Origin: Acidobacteriota bacterium
GTDB lineage: Bacteria > Acidobacteriota > Terriglobia > UBA7540
NCBI GenBank assembly: GCA_021784615.1
Contig: JAJYHU010000312.1
Span: 1-6,106 of the forward strand
DNA: 6,106 bases
Reading direction: 5' to 3'
Part shown: positions 1 through 5,555 of the stretch, piece by piece
Numbering within the stretch: the stretch's first letter is position 1
Layout: every line of letters starts with the position of its first letter
Notes under the pieces: generated by a model
Told to the model about the DNA's origin: nothing
The model's input: only the letters and a program-made list of their open reading frames with translations
Databases searched by the model: none
Program-made: the position numbers and the translations under genes

Positions 1-257
1 TGAGCGCCCAGGCATTTTTCCCAACCGCCAGAGAGTTTACATCACAGATCAGCGATCTAATCGGGAATTGGTTTTTCCGCTCCCGCGCTCGTGAGCATCC
101 CCGCCGGCCTTCAACTGAGCCCTTCGAGGGCAGTTGTTGTCTCCTGGGGTTCCGGGAGCATCCGATGGGCCGTAAAACCCTTATTCGATCCCGCATCGAT
201 TTTGAAGCTGGCGCACATTTGAGGATCCGCAGGTGGGATCCCAAATGGAAAGGCCGC
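1..257. other. Left-edge stretch without a supported gene
   Basis: I see no gene here that I can support. One forward frame is open from base 3 through 1070, but most of it is antisense to the HAD gene and it resembles no family I know. A second forward frame is open from base 2 to a TGA at 92-94 and could be the tail of a gene lying to the left, but 30 residues are too few to judge. The reverse strand has stops in all frames. The only structure noted is the hairpin at 112-136. This is the region just downstream of the leftward HAD gene. Confidence 0.5.
112..136 (+). other. Bulged hairpin, possible weak terminator
   Basis: CAACT (112-116) pairs with AGTTG (132-136) and GCCCT (119-123) pairs with AGGGC (127-131), around a TCG loop and with a 2-nt GA bulge, giving 10 base pairs. 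On the plus strand it is followed by TTGTCTCC, a poor U-tract, so it could be a weak terminator for a rightward gene outside the window. On the minus strand, the direction of the HAD gene, no T-tract follows. It could also be chance in GC-rich DNA. Confidence 0.3.
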
Positions 258-869
258 CTAAAATTCCAGGCCCGCCTCGCGCAAATCACTTTCAAGCTGT
301 TCAGCGTTTTCAAAATGCAACGTTCGCAAGCCGGAGCGGCCCGCGCATTCCAGGTTCAGTTCCCTGTCGTCGATAAACATGCACTCTTCCGGCGCGTGTT
401 GGCTCAAATCGAGCGCCAGCCGGAAAATCTCGTCATCGGGCTTTTTAACGCCCAGGAAGCAGGAACTGAAGAAAACGTTAAAATATTTCCGCAATGCGAA
501 ATGGTCAATGCGATAGCGGTTGAGCTCTCTCGATTCGTTATTCAAGGTCCCCAGCAGATACTTTCCGGCGCGCGCCAGCCGTCCCAGCAAATCGAGCGTC
601 CCTTCGATGGGCTTCGACTGGGCGAACATGTACGCCTGAAAGTCCTCTTTCCCGAAATCGCGCGAACGGTAGAAGATAGTTCGCTCGAGATAGCGATCCA
701 GCGACAATCGTCCCGTCTCAAACCTGGTCGCCAAAAGTTCGTGCCGGTCTTCGAAATCCTCCCAATCCAGCTTGAAAGCTTCCACTGCCCGCCGGCGAGC
801 GCGCCGGTCCCAGCCATTGGTCAACAGAACCCCGCCCACGTCCCAGAACAACGCTTTGATTTCTGCCAT
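258..869 (-). CDS. HAD superfamily hydrolase (subfamily IA-like phosphatase)
   Basis: This is a 203-residue cytoplasmic HAD-fold protein, the usual length for subfamily IA enzymes, which hydrolyse small phosphorylated metabolites; the substrate cannot be told from sequence. Motif I is FWDVGGVLL with nucleophile Asp10. Motif II is Thr109 in LLGTLNN. Motif III is Lys143 in GVKKPDDEIF. Motif IV is Asp167-Asp168 in FIDDRELNLECA. A helical cap of about 70 residues lies between motifs I and II. The residue two after the nucleophile, usually the general-acid Asp, is Gly12. The YihX-type glucose-1-phosphate phosphatases also have Gly there and are active, so this does not mean the protein is dead. 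The start is supported by AGGAGG (881-876 on the minus strand) six bases upstream of ATG. It is transcribed away from the HEAT-repeat gene. There is no signal peptide. A dehalogenase-like or regulatory role cannot be excluded. Confidence 0.9.
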   Translation of the reverse strand: MAEIKALFWDVGGVLLTNGWDRRARRRAVEAFKLDWEDFEDRHELLATRFETGRLSLDRYLERTIFYRSRDFGKEDFQAYMFAQSKPIEGTLDLLGRLARAGKYLLGTLNNESRELNRYRIDHFALRKYFNVFFSSCFLGVKKPDDEIFRLALDLSQHAPEECMFIDDRELNLECAGRSGLRTLHFENAEQLESDLREAGLEF

Positions 870-991
870 TCAAGTCCTCCTCTTTCCCCCACTATGTTCG
901 CACAAAAATTTCATCCATGCGCGCTTGATGCCGCCGTTTGGCATGGCAAACTCGCTGGCATCCCGGCCGGCAACCTTTTGCGCTTTCCTGG

Positions 992-1024
992 TTCAAAGTT
1001 TGCGAGAGACCTGTACAATACAGG
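992..1024 (+). promoter_or_regulatory. Promoter with an inverted repeat over the -10 box
   Basis: The -10 box is TACAAT (1014-1019), five of six matches to TATAAT. A weak -35 TTCAAA (992-997) lies 16 bp upstream, four of six matches to TTGACA. The -10 box lies inside a perfect dyad, CCTGTA (1010-1015), CAA, TACAGG (1019-1024). A repressor bound there would block RNA polymerase directly, so this is a plausible operator; no regulator is encoded in view. Transcription would start near 1026, giving a leader of about 50 nt before the TTG start of the HEAT-repeat gene. Confidence 0.5.
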
Positions 1025-1061
1025 ATGGTGCTGTCCGAAGGACGGGCGTACGCCCGGCGTC

Positions 1062-1071
1062 GAGAGGTGAG
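1062..1071 (+). promoter_or_regulatory. Shine-Dalgarno site deciding a TTG start
   Basis: GAGAGGTGAG ends six bases before TTG at 1078. The next candidate, ATG at 1114, has no purine-rich site at suitable distance (the bases before it read TTACTGCTG). Starting at 1078 also adds Arg2 and Lys6 ahead of the hydrophobic stretch, giving the signal peptide a proper positive N-region. Confidence 0.65.
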
Positions 1072-1077
1072 AGCAAA

Positions 1078-2463
1078 TTGAGACCATTATCAAAGGCGTC
1101 TACGTTACTGCTGATGAATCTCGTGATTCTTTGCGTTGCCGTGACTTTTATTCCTATGGCGGCTTCAGCGGCTGGCCCGGCGCCGGAAAATTCCCGCCAG
1201 GCCCAAACGGCTTCCGGAACCGAAGACCTTAAGAATCCCGATCCCAAAATAAGGATCAAGACCGCGCGGGAACTTGGGCAGACCGGCAGCCCATCGGTCG
1301 TTCCGGCGCTCGCCGCCGCTCTCAGCGATCCCAACCCCAAGGTGCGGCGGGAAGTCGTGATTGCGCTTGCCTCGATTCGCGTCTCGCAATCGCTTGACGC
1401 GCTGATCGGCGCCACCACCGACAGCGACGAAGAAGTTCGCTGGCTGGCCATCAAAGGCATTGAAGGCTATTACACGGGCCAGACGCCCAAGAGCAGCGCG
1501 GGCTTTATGGGCTTCATGGGGAAGCAATATCGCAGCGTCAAACGTCAATTTATTCAGAACACGCTTGAAGTTCCTCCCGGAACGGCGGTCGACATTCGCG
1601 CCATCGCCGCGCTTGACCGCGCCATGATGGACAACCGATACCCCAAAGCCCAGCTTGAAGCAACCCGCGCCCTGGGGGTTCTGCGCGCCCGGCCGGCCGT
1701 CACGGACCTCGTGGCCACGGCGCACTCGCAAGACTCCGACCTCGCCCGCCAGGCTCTCAACTCGCTCGCCGCGATTCAGGACACGGCCGCGGGGCCCAAA
1801 CTGGTGGACTTGCTCGATTCTCCCAGCCGGAAAGTCCGGCAGGATGCCGCCGTCACCGTGGGAATTCTCCGCACACGCTCCGCGGTTCCCAAACTTCAGT
1901 GGATGTACGCGAACAGCTCGAAAAAGGAGACGAGGGAAAAGGCCCTGGAGGGTCTCGCCTACGTCGGCGACCCGGCTTCCGGCCCGGTCTTCTTAAAGGC
2001 GCTGTCGAGTCCCGACAACCCGATTCAAATTTCGGCCGCCGAGGGCTTGGCGCGCTCCAAATACCAGCCGGCTCTCCCGGAGCTGCTGCGCGCCGCGCCG
2101 GCGGAAAAGAAGACCGCGGTCAGGCTGGCGATGGAATTCGCAATCACCGCATTGGGCCGGAATGATTACCTGAGTTCACTGGTCAATGACCTGGCATCGA
2201 ATACCGACATCGCCCAGGCGTACCTGACGGAGCTGGCGCGCGACCCGGTTTTTCTCTCCAAGCTTTATCCGTACATGGACAGCCGGACCGCCGACGTGCG
2301 CCGGGGGTTGTGCAACGTCCTGCTGTACTCGGGCGACAGCACTAGCATCCAGCCGCTTGAGACTGCTTCGCATGACAGCAACGGCAGCGTCGCAAGCGCC
2401 GCGCTGCGCGCGCTTGCCGCCGTCCGCCATCGCGCCTCCGCCCCGCCGCCTTCAGGCCAGTAG
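1078..2463 (+). CDS. Exported HEAT-repeat (PBS lyase-like) solenoid protein
   Basis: From the TTG start this is 461 residues. Residues 1-32 form a signal peptide: Arg2 and Lys6, a hydrophobic core LLLMNLVILCVAVTF, and a signal peptidase I-like site ending ASAA; there is no lipobox. The mature protein is almost entirely alpha-helical repeats of about 30 residues with the HEAT pattern (D/S)xxxxVRxxAxxALGxxxxxxAVPxLxxxL. I count roughly eleven or twelve: about 51-132 (three), 188-340 (five), and weaker ones to 450. An insert of about 55 residues (133-187), with the Gly/Met-rich patch GFMGFMGKQ, interrupts the array. HEAT solenoids are protein-binding scaffolds and no catalytic residues are visible. 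It lies 83 bp before an exported S41 protease on the same strand, so an adaptor role is possible but unproven. A much longer reading from 772 is open in frame but runs antisense into the HAD gene and lacks a signal-peptide start, so I reject it. The tail is Pro/Ala-rich. Confidence 0.85.
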   Translation: MRPLSKASTLLLMNLVILCVAVTFIPMAASAAGPAPENSRQAQTASGTEDLKNPDPKIRIKTARELGQTGSPSVVPALAAALSDPNPKVRREVVIALASIRVSQSLDALIGATTDSDEEVRWLAIKGIEGYYTGQTPKSSAGFMGFMGKQYRSVKRQFIQNTLEVPPGTAVDIRAIAALDRAMMDNRYPKAQLEATRALGVLRARPAVTDLVATAHSQDSDLARQALNSLAAIQDTAAGPKLVDLLDSPSRKVRQDAAVTVGILRTRSAVPKLQWMYANSSKKETREKALEGLAYVGDPASGPVFLKALSSPDNPIQISAAEGLARSKYQPALPELLRAAPAEKKTAVRLAMEFAITALGRNDYLSSLVNDLASNTDIAQAYLTELARDPVFLSKLYPYMDSRTADVRRGLCNVLLYSGDSTSIQPLETASHDSNGSVASAALRALAAVRHRASAPPPSGQ

Positions 2464-2535
2464 TTGAGCACTTGACACGCAACCCCAGGAGCCTTGGCGA
2501 TTGTTCGCGCGGGGAGCGCCGCCCGGCAGCTGGAG

Positions 2536-2541
2536 TATACT
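2536..2541 (+). promoter_or_regulatory. Possible leaderless -10 box of the S41 protease gene
   Basis: TATACT (2536-2541) matches TATAAT at five of six positions and ends only five bases before ATG at 2547, so transcription would begin at or beside the start codon. That spacing is typical of leaderless mRNAs. There is no good -35 at 16-18 bp. A weak GGAG (2532-2535) lies 11 bases before the ATG, rather far for a Shine-Dalgarno site, so normal initiation on a read-through mRNA from the HEAT gene is the alternative. A TTGACA at 2472-2477 has no -10 partner at proper spacing. Confidence 0.35.
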
Positions 2542-2546
2542 GAAGA

Positions 2547-4139
2547 ATGGACCGAAAAGTGCGCGACAGGCTATCGTTTCTTCCCCTTATCATGCTGGCG
2601 GGGTTCCTGCTTTGCTCTACCGCTTTGTTTGCCGCGCAAGCTTCCGTTCCCACCGACGCGGGCACCCGGAGCGCGCTGAAGTTTGCCCGCATCTACGGCC
2701 TGCTCCAACAGAACTACGCCGAGCCTATCAATCCAGACCACGCGATTTTTGACGGGGCCATCCGGGGCATGCTGAGCCGACTCGATCCCTTTTCAGCTTT
2801 CTTCGACCGGCAGCAATTCGAAATGCTTCAGGAGCAGACTCGCGGCGAGGCGCTTGGGTTCGGCTCGATTCTCTACGTGCAGCCCGGCAAAGTGCTGGTC
2901 CTTCAAACCGCCCAAGGCTCGCCTTCCTGGCGGGCGGGGCTTGGTCCCGGAGACCGGATTCTGATGCTCAACGGCGAGCGCGTCGCCAGTCTCGATTTTC
3001 GGTCGCTCATCGAGCTTCTGCGCCACTCGCGGTCGCATCCCGTCAGCCTGGAGATTCTCCATCCCGGCAAAGATGTGCCTCAAGACGTGCAACTAAAACC
3101 GGCCGAGGTGAAGCTGCCCACCGTAGACAACGCGTTTGATTTTCCCTCGGGCCAAATCGGCTATGTTCACCTGACCGGTTTCGACGAGAAAACCACCCAG
3201 GAAATGGATGATGCCGTGGAGCAGTTGGGCGGTTCAAAGCTGAAGGGGCTCGTCTTGGACCTTCGGGACAATCACGGCGGGCTGGTGTCCGCGGCGGTGG
3301 GCGTGGCAAGCCTGTTTCTCAAGCTCGGCTCTTCAGTCCTCACCATCCGCGGCCGCGCCGAGCCTGAAAAGAGGTACAAGACCTATCCCCAGAAGCACCT
3401 TTTCTCGATGCCTCTGGTAGTGCTTGTCAACGGTGAAACCGCCAGCGCTGCAGAGGTGCTGTCCGCGGCGCTTGAGGAGCACGACCGCGCGGTTCTGGCC
3501 GGAGAACCCACCTTCGGCAAGGGCGTCGTCGAGAATATTTTCCCGCTCTCCGACAAAACCGGCCTGGCCCTGCTGATCGCCCAGTACTTCACGCCCAGCG
3601 GCCGCTCCATCCAGCGTTCGCTGCCCGGCACGGCGCTGGCCACAAACGATCCGGGGATCAACAAAACGTCCAACTTCCACACCGACGACGGCAGGCCCGT
3701 TGCAGCCGGAGGAGGCATCGTTCCGGACGTCGTCATCCCCGCCCGGGCCATCGACCCGTGGCTCGAGTTCCTGAACCAGGGCGGCAGGTTTACCGATTTT
3801 GCCTCGCAATATCTTTCCATCCACACCGGCGTGGGGAAATCTTTCGAGGTCGATTCCAATGTGTTGTCGGATTTTCGGGATTTTCTCATCGACCAGCGGA
3901 TTCGGGTGCCGCTCGAATATTGGGTGCACGATCAGGCCTACCTGAAGCTGAGAATCAAGACTGAAATCTTCAACCTGGTTTTCGGGCTCCGGGCGGGAGA
4001 CCAGGTCAAGATTGAAGGCGACCCGCAGGTTCAAGAGGCCTTGGCGCTTTTCCCCAAGGTCTCTCAAATTCTCAAAGGCCCAAAGCCCGGCCAGGATCAG
4101 GCGGGGCAGGTGGCCCAATTGCAAAAGTCAGGGGATTAG
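2547..4139 (+). CDS. S41 family C-terminal processing peptidase (Ctp/Prc-like)
   Basis: This 530-residue exported serine protease would cleave periplasmic or envelope proteins, often near their C-termini. An in-frame TGA at 2541-2543 rules out an earlier start. Residues 1-32 are a signal peptide: basic MDRKVRDR, core FLPLIMLAGFLLCSTALF, probable cleavage near AAQA. Cys23 lacks a lipobox. Residues 41-90 form the N-terminal helical region with the family's LDPFSAFF. Residues about 100-172 are a PDZ domain, which binds substrate C-termini and gates the active site. Residues about 200-360 are the S41 core, with LKGLVLDLRDNHGG at 232-245, nucleophile Ser300 in NGETASAAEV and general base Lys325 in PTFGKG. 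The 25-residue Ser-Lys spacing equals that of CtpB (Ser309, Lys334) and E. coli Prc (Ser452, Lys477). The third catalytic residue, Gln four after Lys in those enzymes, is Glu329 here. A C-terminal extension of about 130 residues (400-530) is rich in charged helices. It follows the exported HEAT-repeat gene by 83 bp and converges with the RidA-family gene. Confidence 0.92.
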   Translation: MDRKVRDRLSFLPLIMLAGFLLCSTALFAAQASVPTDAGTRSALKFARIYGLLQQNYAEPINPDHAIFDGAIRGMLSRLDPFSAFFDRQQFEMLQEQTRGEALGFGSILYVQPGKVLVLQTAQGSPSWRAGLGPGDRILMLNGERVASLDFRSLIELLRHSRSHPVSLEILHPGKDVPQDVQLKPAEVKLPTVDNAFDFPSGQIGYVHLTGFDEKTTQEMDDAVEQLGGSKLKGLVLDLRDNHGGLVSAAVGVASLFLKLGSSVLTIRGRAEPEKRYKTYPQKHLFSMPLVVLVNGETASAAEVLSAALEEHDRAVLAGEPTFGKGVVENIFPLSDKTGLALLIAQYFTPSGRSIQRSLPGTALATNDPGINKTSNFHTDDGRPVAAGGGIVPDVVIPARAIDPWLEFLNQGGRFTDFASQYLSIHTGVGKSFEVDSNVLSDFRDFLIDQRIRVPLEYWVHDQAYLKLRIKTEIFNLVFGLRAGDQVKIEGDPQVQEALALFPKVSQILKGPKPGQDQAGQVAQLQKSGD

Positions 4140-4223
4140 GCCGGAAAGGACGGTGCGCGCCCAAAGCCTGCGCCTCCGGCAGTTGAATTCTTGCCGCCGC
4201 CTGCGTCGGGCGCAACCCCTTCG

Positions 4224-4613
4224 CTAAGACACGGCTTCCGCTTCAATTTCCACCAGCATTTCCGGGTCCACCAGGCGCGCCACGCCCACCAGAGTGGTCG
4301 CCGGATGCACTTGCCCAAAACCTTCGGCGTGGCCCTTGGCCACTTCTTCCCAGCGGTCCATATCCGTCAAATAGATCCGGGTGCGAACCACGTGCTCAAG
4401 CCCCATGCCCAAACGCTGCAAGGCGCTTTCAATATTGCGGATAGCCTGCGCCGTTTGCGCGTATGCGTCGCCCGGCGCAAGAACTTTTCCTGAAGGATCG
4501 GTTCCGGTGGTGCCTGAAACATAGGCGGTGTCGCCCACTTGCACGGCGCGGGCATAGCCTACTTTAGGTTCCCAAGGGGTCCCGGTAAAAATTTTGGTGC
4601 GCTTGTTTTTCAT
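4224..4613 (-). CDS. RidA family protein (YjgF/YER057c/UK114), arginine-less type
   Basis: This 129-residue cytoplasmic protein is the normal length for the family and should form a homotrimer with ligand sites between subunits. Typical features are VGDTAYVSGTTGTDPSGKV (about 26-44), the helix QTAQAIRNIESALQRLG (53-69), VVRTRIYLTD (75-84) and the C-terminal PEMLVEIEAEAV (117-128). True RidA deaminates reactive enamine/imine intermediates such as 2-aminoacrylate and needs an Arg (Arg105 in E. coli, in a PARS-like motif). Here the matching stretch is HPATTLV, with Thr106 in that place, so enamine deaminase activity is doubtful. This fits the Rid4-Rid7 type subfamilies, whose functions are mostly unknown. 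AGGAG (minus strand, 4624-4620) is well spaced before ATG, and a terminator-like hairpin lies just upstream. Its end faces the end of the S41 gene across an 84-bp spacer in which I see no clear terminator. Confidence 0.9.
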   Translation of the reverse strand: MKNKRTKIFTGTPWEPKVGYARAVQVGDTAYVSGTTGTDPSGKVLAPGDAYAQTAQAIRNIESALQRLGMGLEHVVRTRIYLTDMDRWEEVAKGHAEGFGQVHPATTLVGVARLVDPEMLVEIEAEAVS

Positions 4614-4625
4614 CGGCTTCTCCTC

Positions 4626-4646
4626 AAAAAGCGGCCAACCTGGCCG
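4626..4646 (-). terminator. Rho-independent terminator-like hairpin after the thioesterase gene
   Basis: Read leftward, CGGCCA (4646-4641), GGT loop, TGGCCG (4637-4632), then C and TTTTT (4630-4626). The stem is six base pairs, all but one G-C, with a short U-run. It lies 66 bases past the thioesterase stop and ends two bases before the GAGGAG ribosome site of the RidA-family gene. It would therefore end thioesterase transcripts. If the RidA-family gene is read through, or is started from a possible TAAAAT -10 near 4683-4688, it would sit in that gene's leader. The five-base U-run is short, so efficiency is uncertain. Confidence 0.45.
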
Positions 4647-4712
4647 GCGCCCTAAAGATTGCGGATTCCGCTGGCTCGATTTTATGCCAACTGCGGTTTG
4701 CTGGTTTTTATT

Positions 4713-5213
4713 TTATTTTTCAAAGTATCGACGGTGCGCCCGGGCGGCGGCCTCCAGGCGATGGCGCCGCCTGGCCAGAGCCTCCCGGTAATCCTGTTTT
4801 TCCTCTGCGGTTTGCGGAATCACAGGCGGAACCTTGGCCGGTTGCCCTTGTTGATCTAAAGCCACATAGGTGACAAAGGCGGAGCTGGTCTGGCGGCGCT
4901 CGCCGGTCAGGCAATCTTCCCGGTACACCTTGACGCCCACTTCGAGCGAGGTGCGGAAGGCCCGCGTCACCTGTGCGCGAAGAATAACCAGCTGCCCCAC
5001 CCGGATCGGCTGCACAAAGTCCAGGTTATCCACCGAAACCGTCACCACCACGCTGTTCGAATGGCGGTATGCCACGATGGCCCCAGCCATGTCAATCAGG
5101 TGCATCACCTTGCCGCCCAGCATGTTGCCCAGCGGATTGGCGTCATTCGGCAACGCCACTTCCACCATCTCCACCCGAGATTCGCTGACTCGTCTCCCCT
5201 TGGCCTTTGGCAT
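4713..5213 (-). CDS. Acyl-CoA thioesterase, single hotdog domain (YciA/ACOT7-like)
   Basis: This 166-residue cytoplasmic enzyme should hydrolyse acyl-CoA to free fatty acid and CoA. One hotdog domain spans about residues 14-120. The helix motif NPLGNMLGGKVMHLIDMAGAI carries Asn26 and Asp41, which match the Asn and Asp catalytic residues of the ACOT/YciA group. Strands follow in VVVTVSVDNLDFVQPIRVG (55-73) and SLEVGVKVYRED (89-100). The family works as hexamers or paired hotdogs, so a single-domain protein must oligomerise. The C-terminus (about 136-166) is a basic helix-like tail rich in Arg. I chose ATG at 5213 because AGGGGG (minus strand 5225-5220) lies six bases upstream. An in-frame ATG at 5252 would add 13 basic residues but would place its start inside the leader stem-loop. 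It shares a strand with the RidA-family gene, with a terminator-like hairpin between them. Chain-length preference is not readable from sequence. Confidence 0.9.
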   Translation of the reverse strand: MPKAKGRRVSESRVEMVEVALPNDANPLGNMLGGKVMHLIDMAGAIVAYRHSNSVVVTVSVDNLDFVQPIRVGQLVILRAQVTRAFRTSLEVGVKVYREDCLTGERRQTSSAFVTYVALDQQGQPAKVPPVIPQTAEEKQDYREALARRRHRLEAAARAHRRYFEK

Positions 5214-5235
5214 TCGCTTCCCCCTGGCAACACTC

Positions 5236-5279
5236 AGGCGGCGCCCCCGCAAAGTTCAATTCGCGATTGAAAGCCGCCT
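5236..5279 (-). promoter_or_regulatory. Nested stem-loop in the thioesterase leader
   Basis: Outer arms AGGCGGC (5236-5242) and GCCGCCT (5273-5279) pair over seven bases. Inside them TTCAAT (5255-5260) and ATTGAA (5266-5271) pair over six around a TCGCG loop. The structure ends about ten bases before the Shine-Dalgarno site, so it would fill most of the roughly 80-nt leader expected from the 5300-5328 promoter. It could affect translation or mRNA stability. I do not recognise it as a known riboswitch class. Confidence 0.35.
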
Positions 5280-5291
5280 TTTTTTCGATCC

Positions 5292-5328
5292 GAGTGGCTA
5301 TAGTACGCCACTCACGGATTCGATACAA
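5292..5328 (-). promoter_or_regulatory. Thioesterase promoter with a dyad around its -10 box
   Basis: Read leftward, -35 TTGTAT (5328-5323), a 17-bp spacer, then -10 TACTAT (5305-5300), four of six matches to consensus. The -10 box lies in the 8-base centre of a perfect dyad with arms GAGTGGC (5292-5298) and GCCACTC (5307-5313). Imperfect pairing continues outward, TCGATCC (5285-5291) against GGATTCGA (5316-5323). This looks like an operator placed to block polymerase. A hairpin made from read-through RNA is the alternative; no U-tract follows on either strand, so it is not a terminator. Confidence 0.45.
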
Positions 5329-5342
5329 CCCGTTTTGGGCGG

Positions 5343-5363
5343 CAAGCAGCCTCAAGCTGCTTG
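5343..5363. repeat. Perfect 8-bp inverted repeat, possible operator
   Basis: CAAGCAGC (5343-5350) and GCTGCTTG (5356-5363) are exact reverse complements around a CTCAA centre. The repeat lies 14 bp upstream of the leftward thioesterase -35 and about 80 bp upstream of the rightward -35 at 5445. No T-tract follows in either direction, which argues against a terminator. A dimeric transcription-factor site is the simplest reading. Confidence 0.4.
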
Positions 5364-5396
5364 TGTAAAAATGCGGAGGATGAGGCTTTGCCGCGC

Positions 5397-5412
5397 CTGT
5401 CCCAAAGGACAG
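5397..5412. repeat. Short 6-bp inverted repeat
   Basis: CTGTCC (5397-5402) and GGACAG (5407-5412) pair around CAAA. There is no T-tract on either side. It lies 33 bp upstream of the rightward TTGACA box and could be a binding site or chance. Confidence 0.3.
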
Positions 5413-5444
5413 CGTTCCAGACCAGCTATTGTCTGATTACAAAC

Positions 5445-5473
5445 TTGACATTCTCCAGTGCGGATGATACATA
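5445..5473 (+). promoter_or_regulatory. Sigma-70-type promoter of the secreted-protein gene
   Basis: A perfect -35 TTGACA (5445-5450) is followed by a 17-bp spacer and TACATA (5468-5473). The -10 box is only a half match, but TG at 5465-5466 makes it an extended -10 (TGnTACATA), which compensates for a weak hexamer. The start of transcription would be near 5480, giving a leader of about 210 nt before ATG at 5690, which is long for a bacterial gene. Confidence 0.55.
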
Positions 5474-5555
5474 AAGTGGCACGTCTTAATTTCGTTATCA
5501 TTGTTCAGAACTAATCAGATCGCGGGCAACAGGTAATGACCGCCTAACGTGAACT

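Noticed and set aside
3..1070. A forward frame open for about 356 codons across the left side
   Set aside because: It is antisense to a clear HAD-family gene with all four motifs and has no recognisable domain. Such mirror frames are common in GC-rich DNA.
772..1077. N-terminal extension of the HEAT-repeat protein from ATG 772
   Set aside because: It would overlap the HAD gene and the promoter and bury a good signal peptide. The TTG at 1078 has a strong ribosome site.
2472..2477. Perfect TTGACA between the HEAT and S41 genes
   Set aside because: No acceptable -10 box lies 16-18 bp downstream.
3333..4124. Reverse-strand frame of 263 codons opposite the S41 gene
   Set aside because: No family resemblance; the forward frame carries the complete catalytic core of a known protease.
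4157..4213. GCGCCC/GGGCGC inverted repeat in the convergent spacer, considered as a bidirectional terminator
   Set aside because: The arms are only six bases, about 45 bases apart, and no T-tract follows on either strand.
5285..5345. tRNA-like look of the dyad near GGATTCGATAC
   Set aside because: No acceptor stem, anticodon arm or CCA-compatible end can be drawn.
4870..5436. Forward frame of 188 codons opposite the thioesterase
   Set aside because: It is low-complexity Arg/Ser/Thr-rich sequence without a domain, and antisense to a clear hotdog enzyme.
5371..5436. 21-codon ORF with a CRAC motif (MRRMRLCRACPKGQRSRPAIV)
   Set aside because: No properly spaced ribosome site for ATG 5371; the inner ATG at 5380 directly abuts GGAGG. 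It is also too short to judge.
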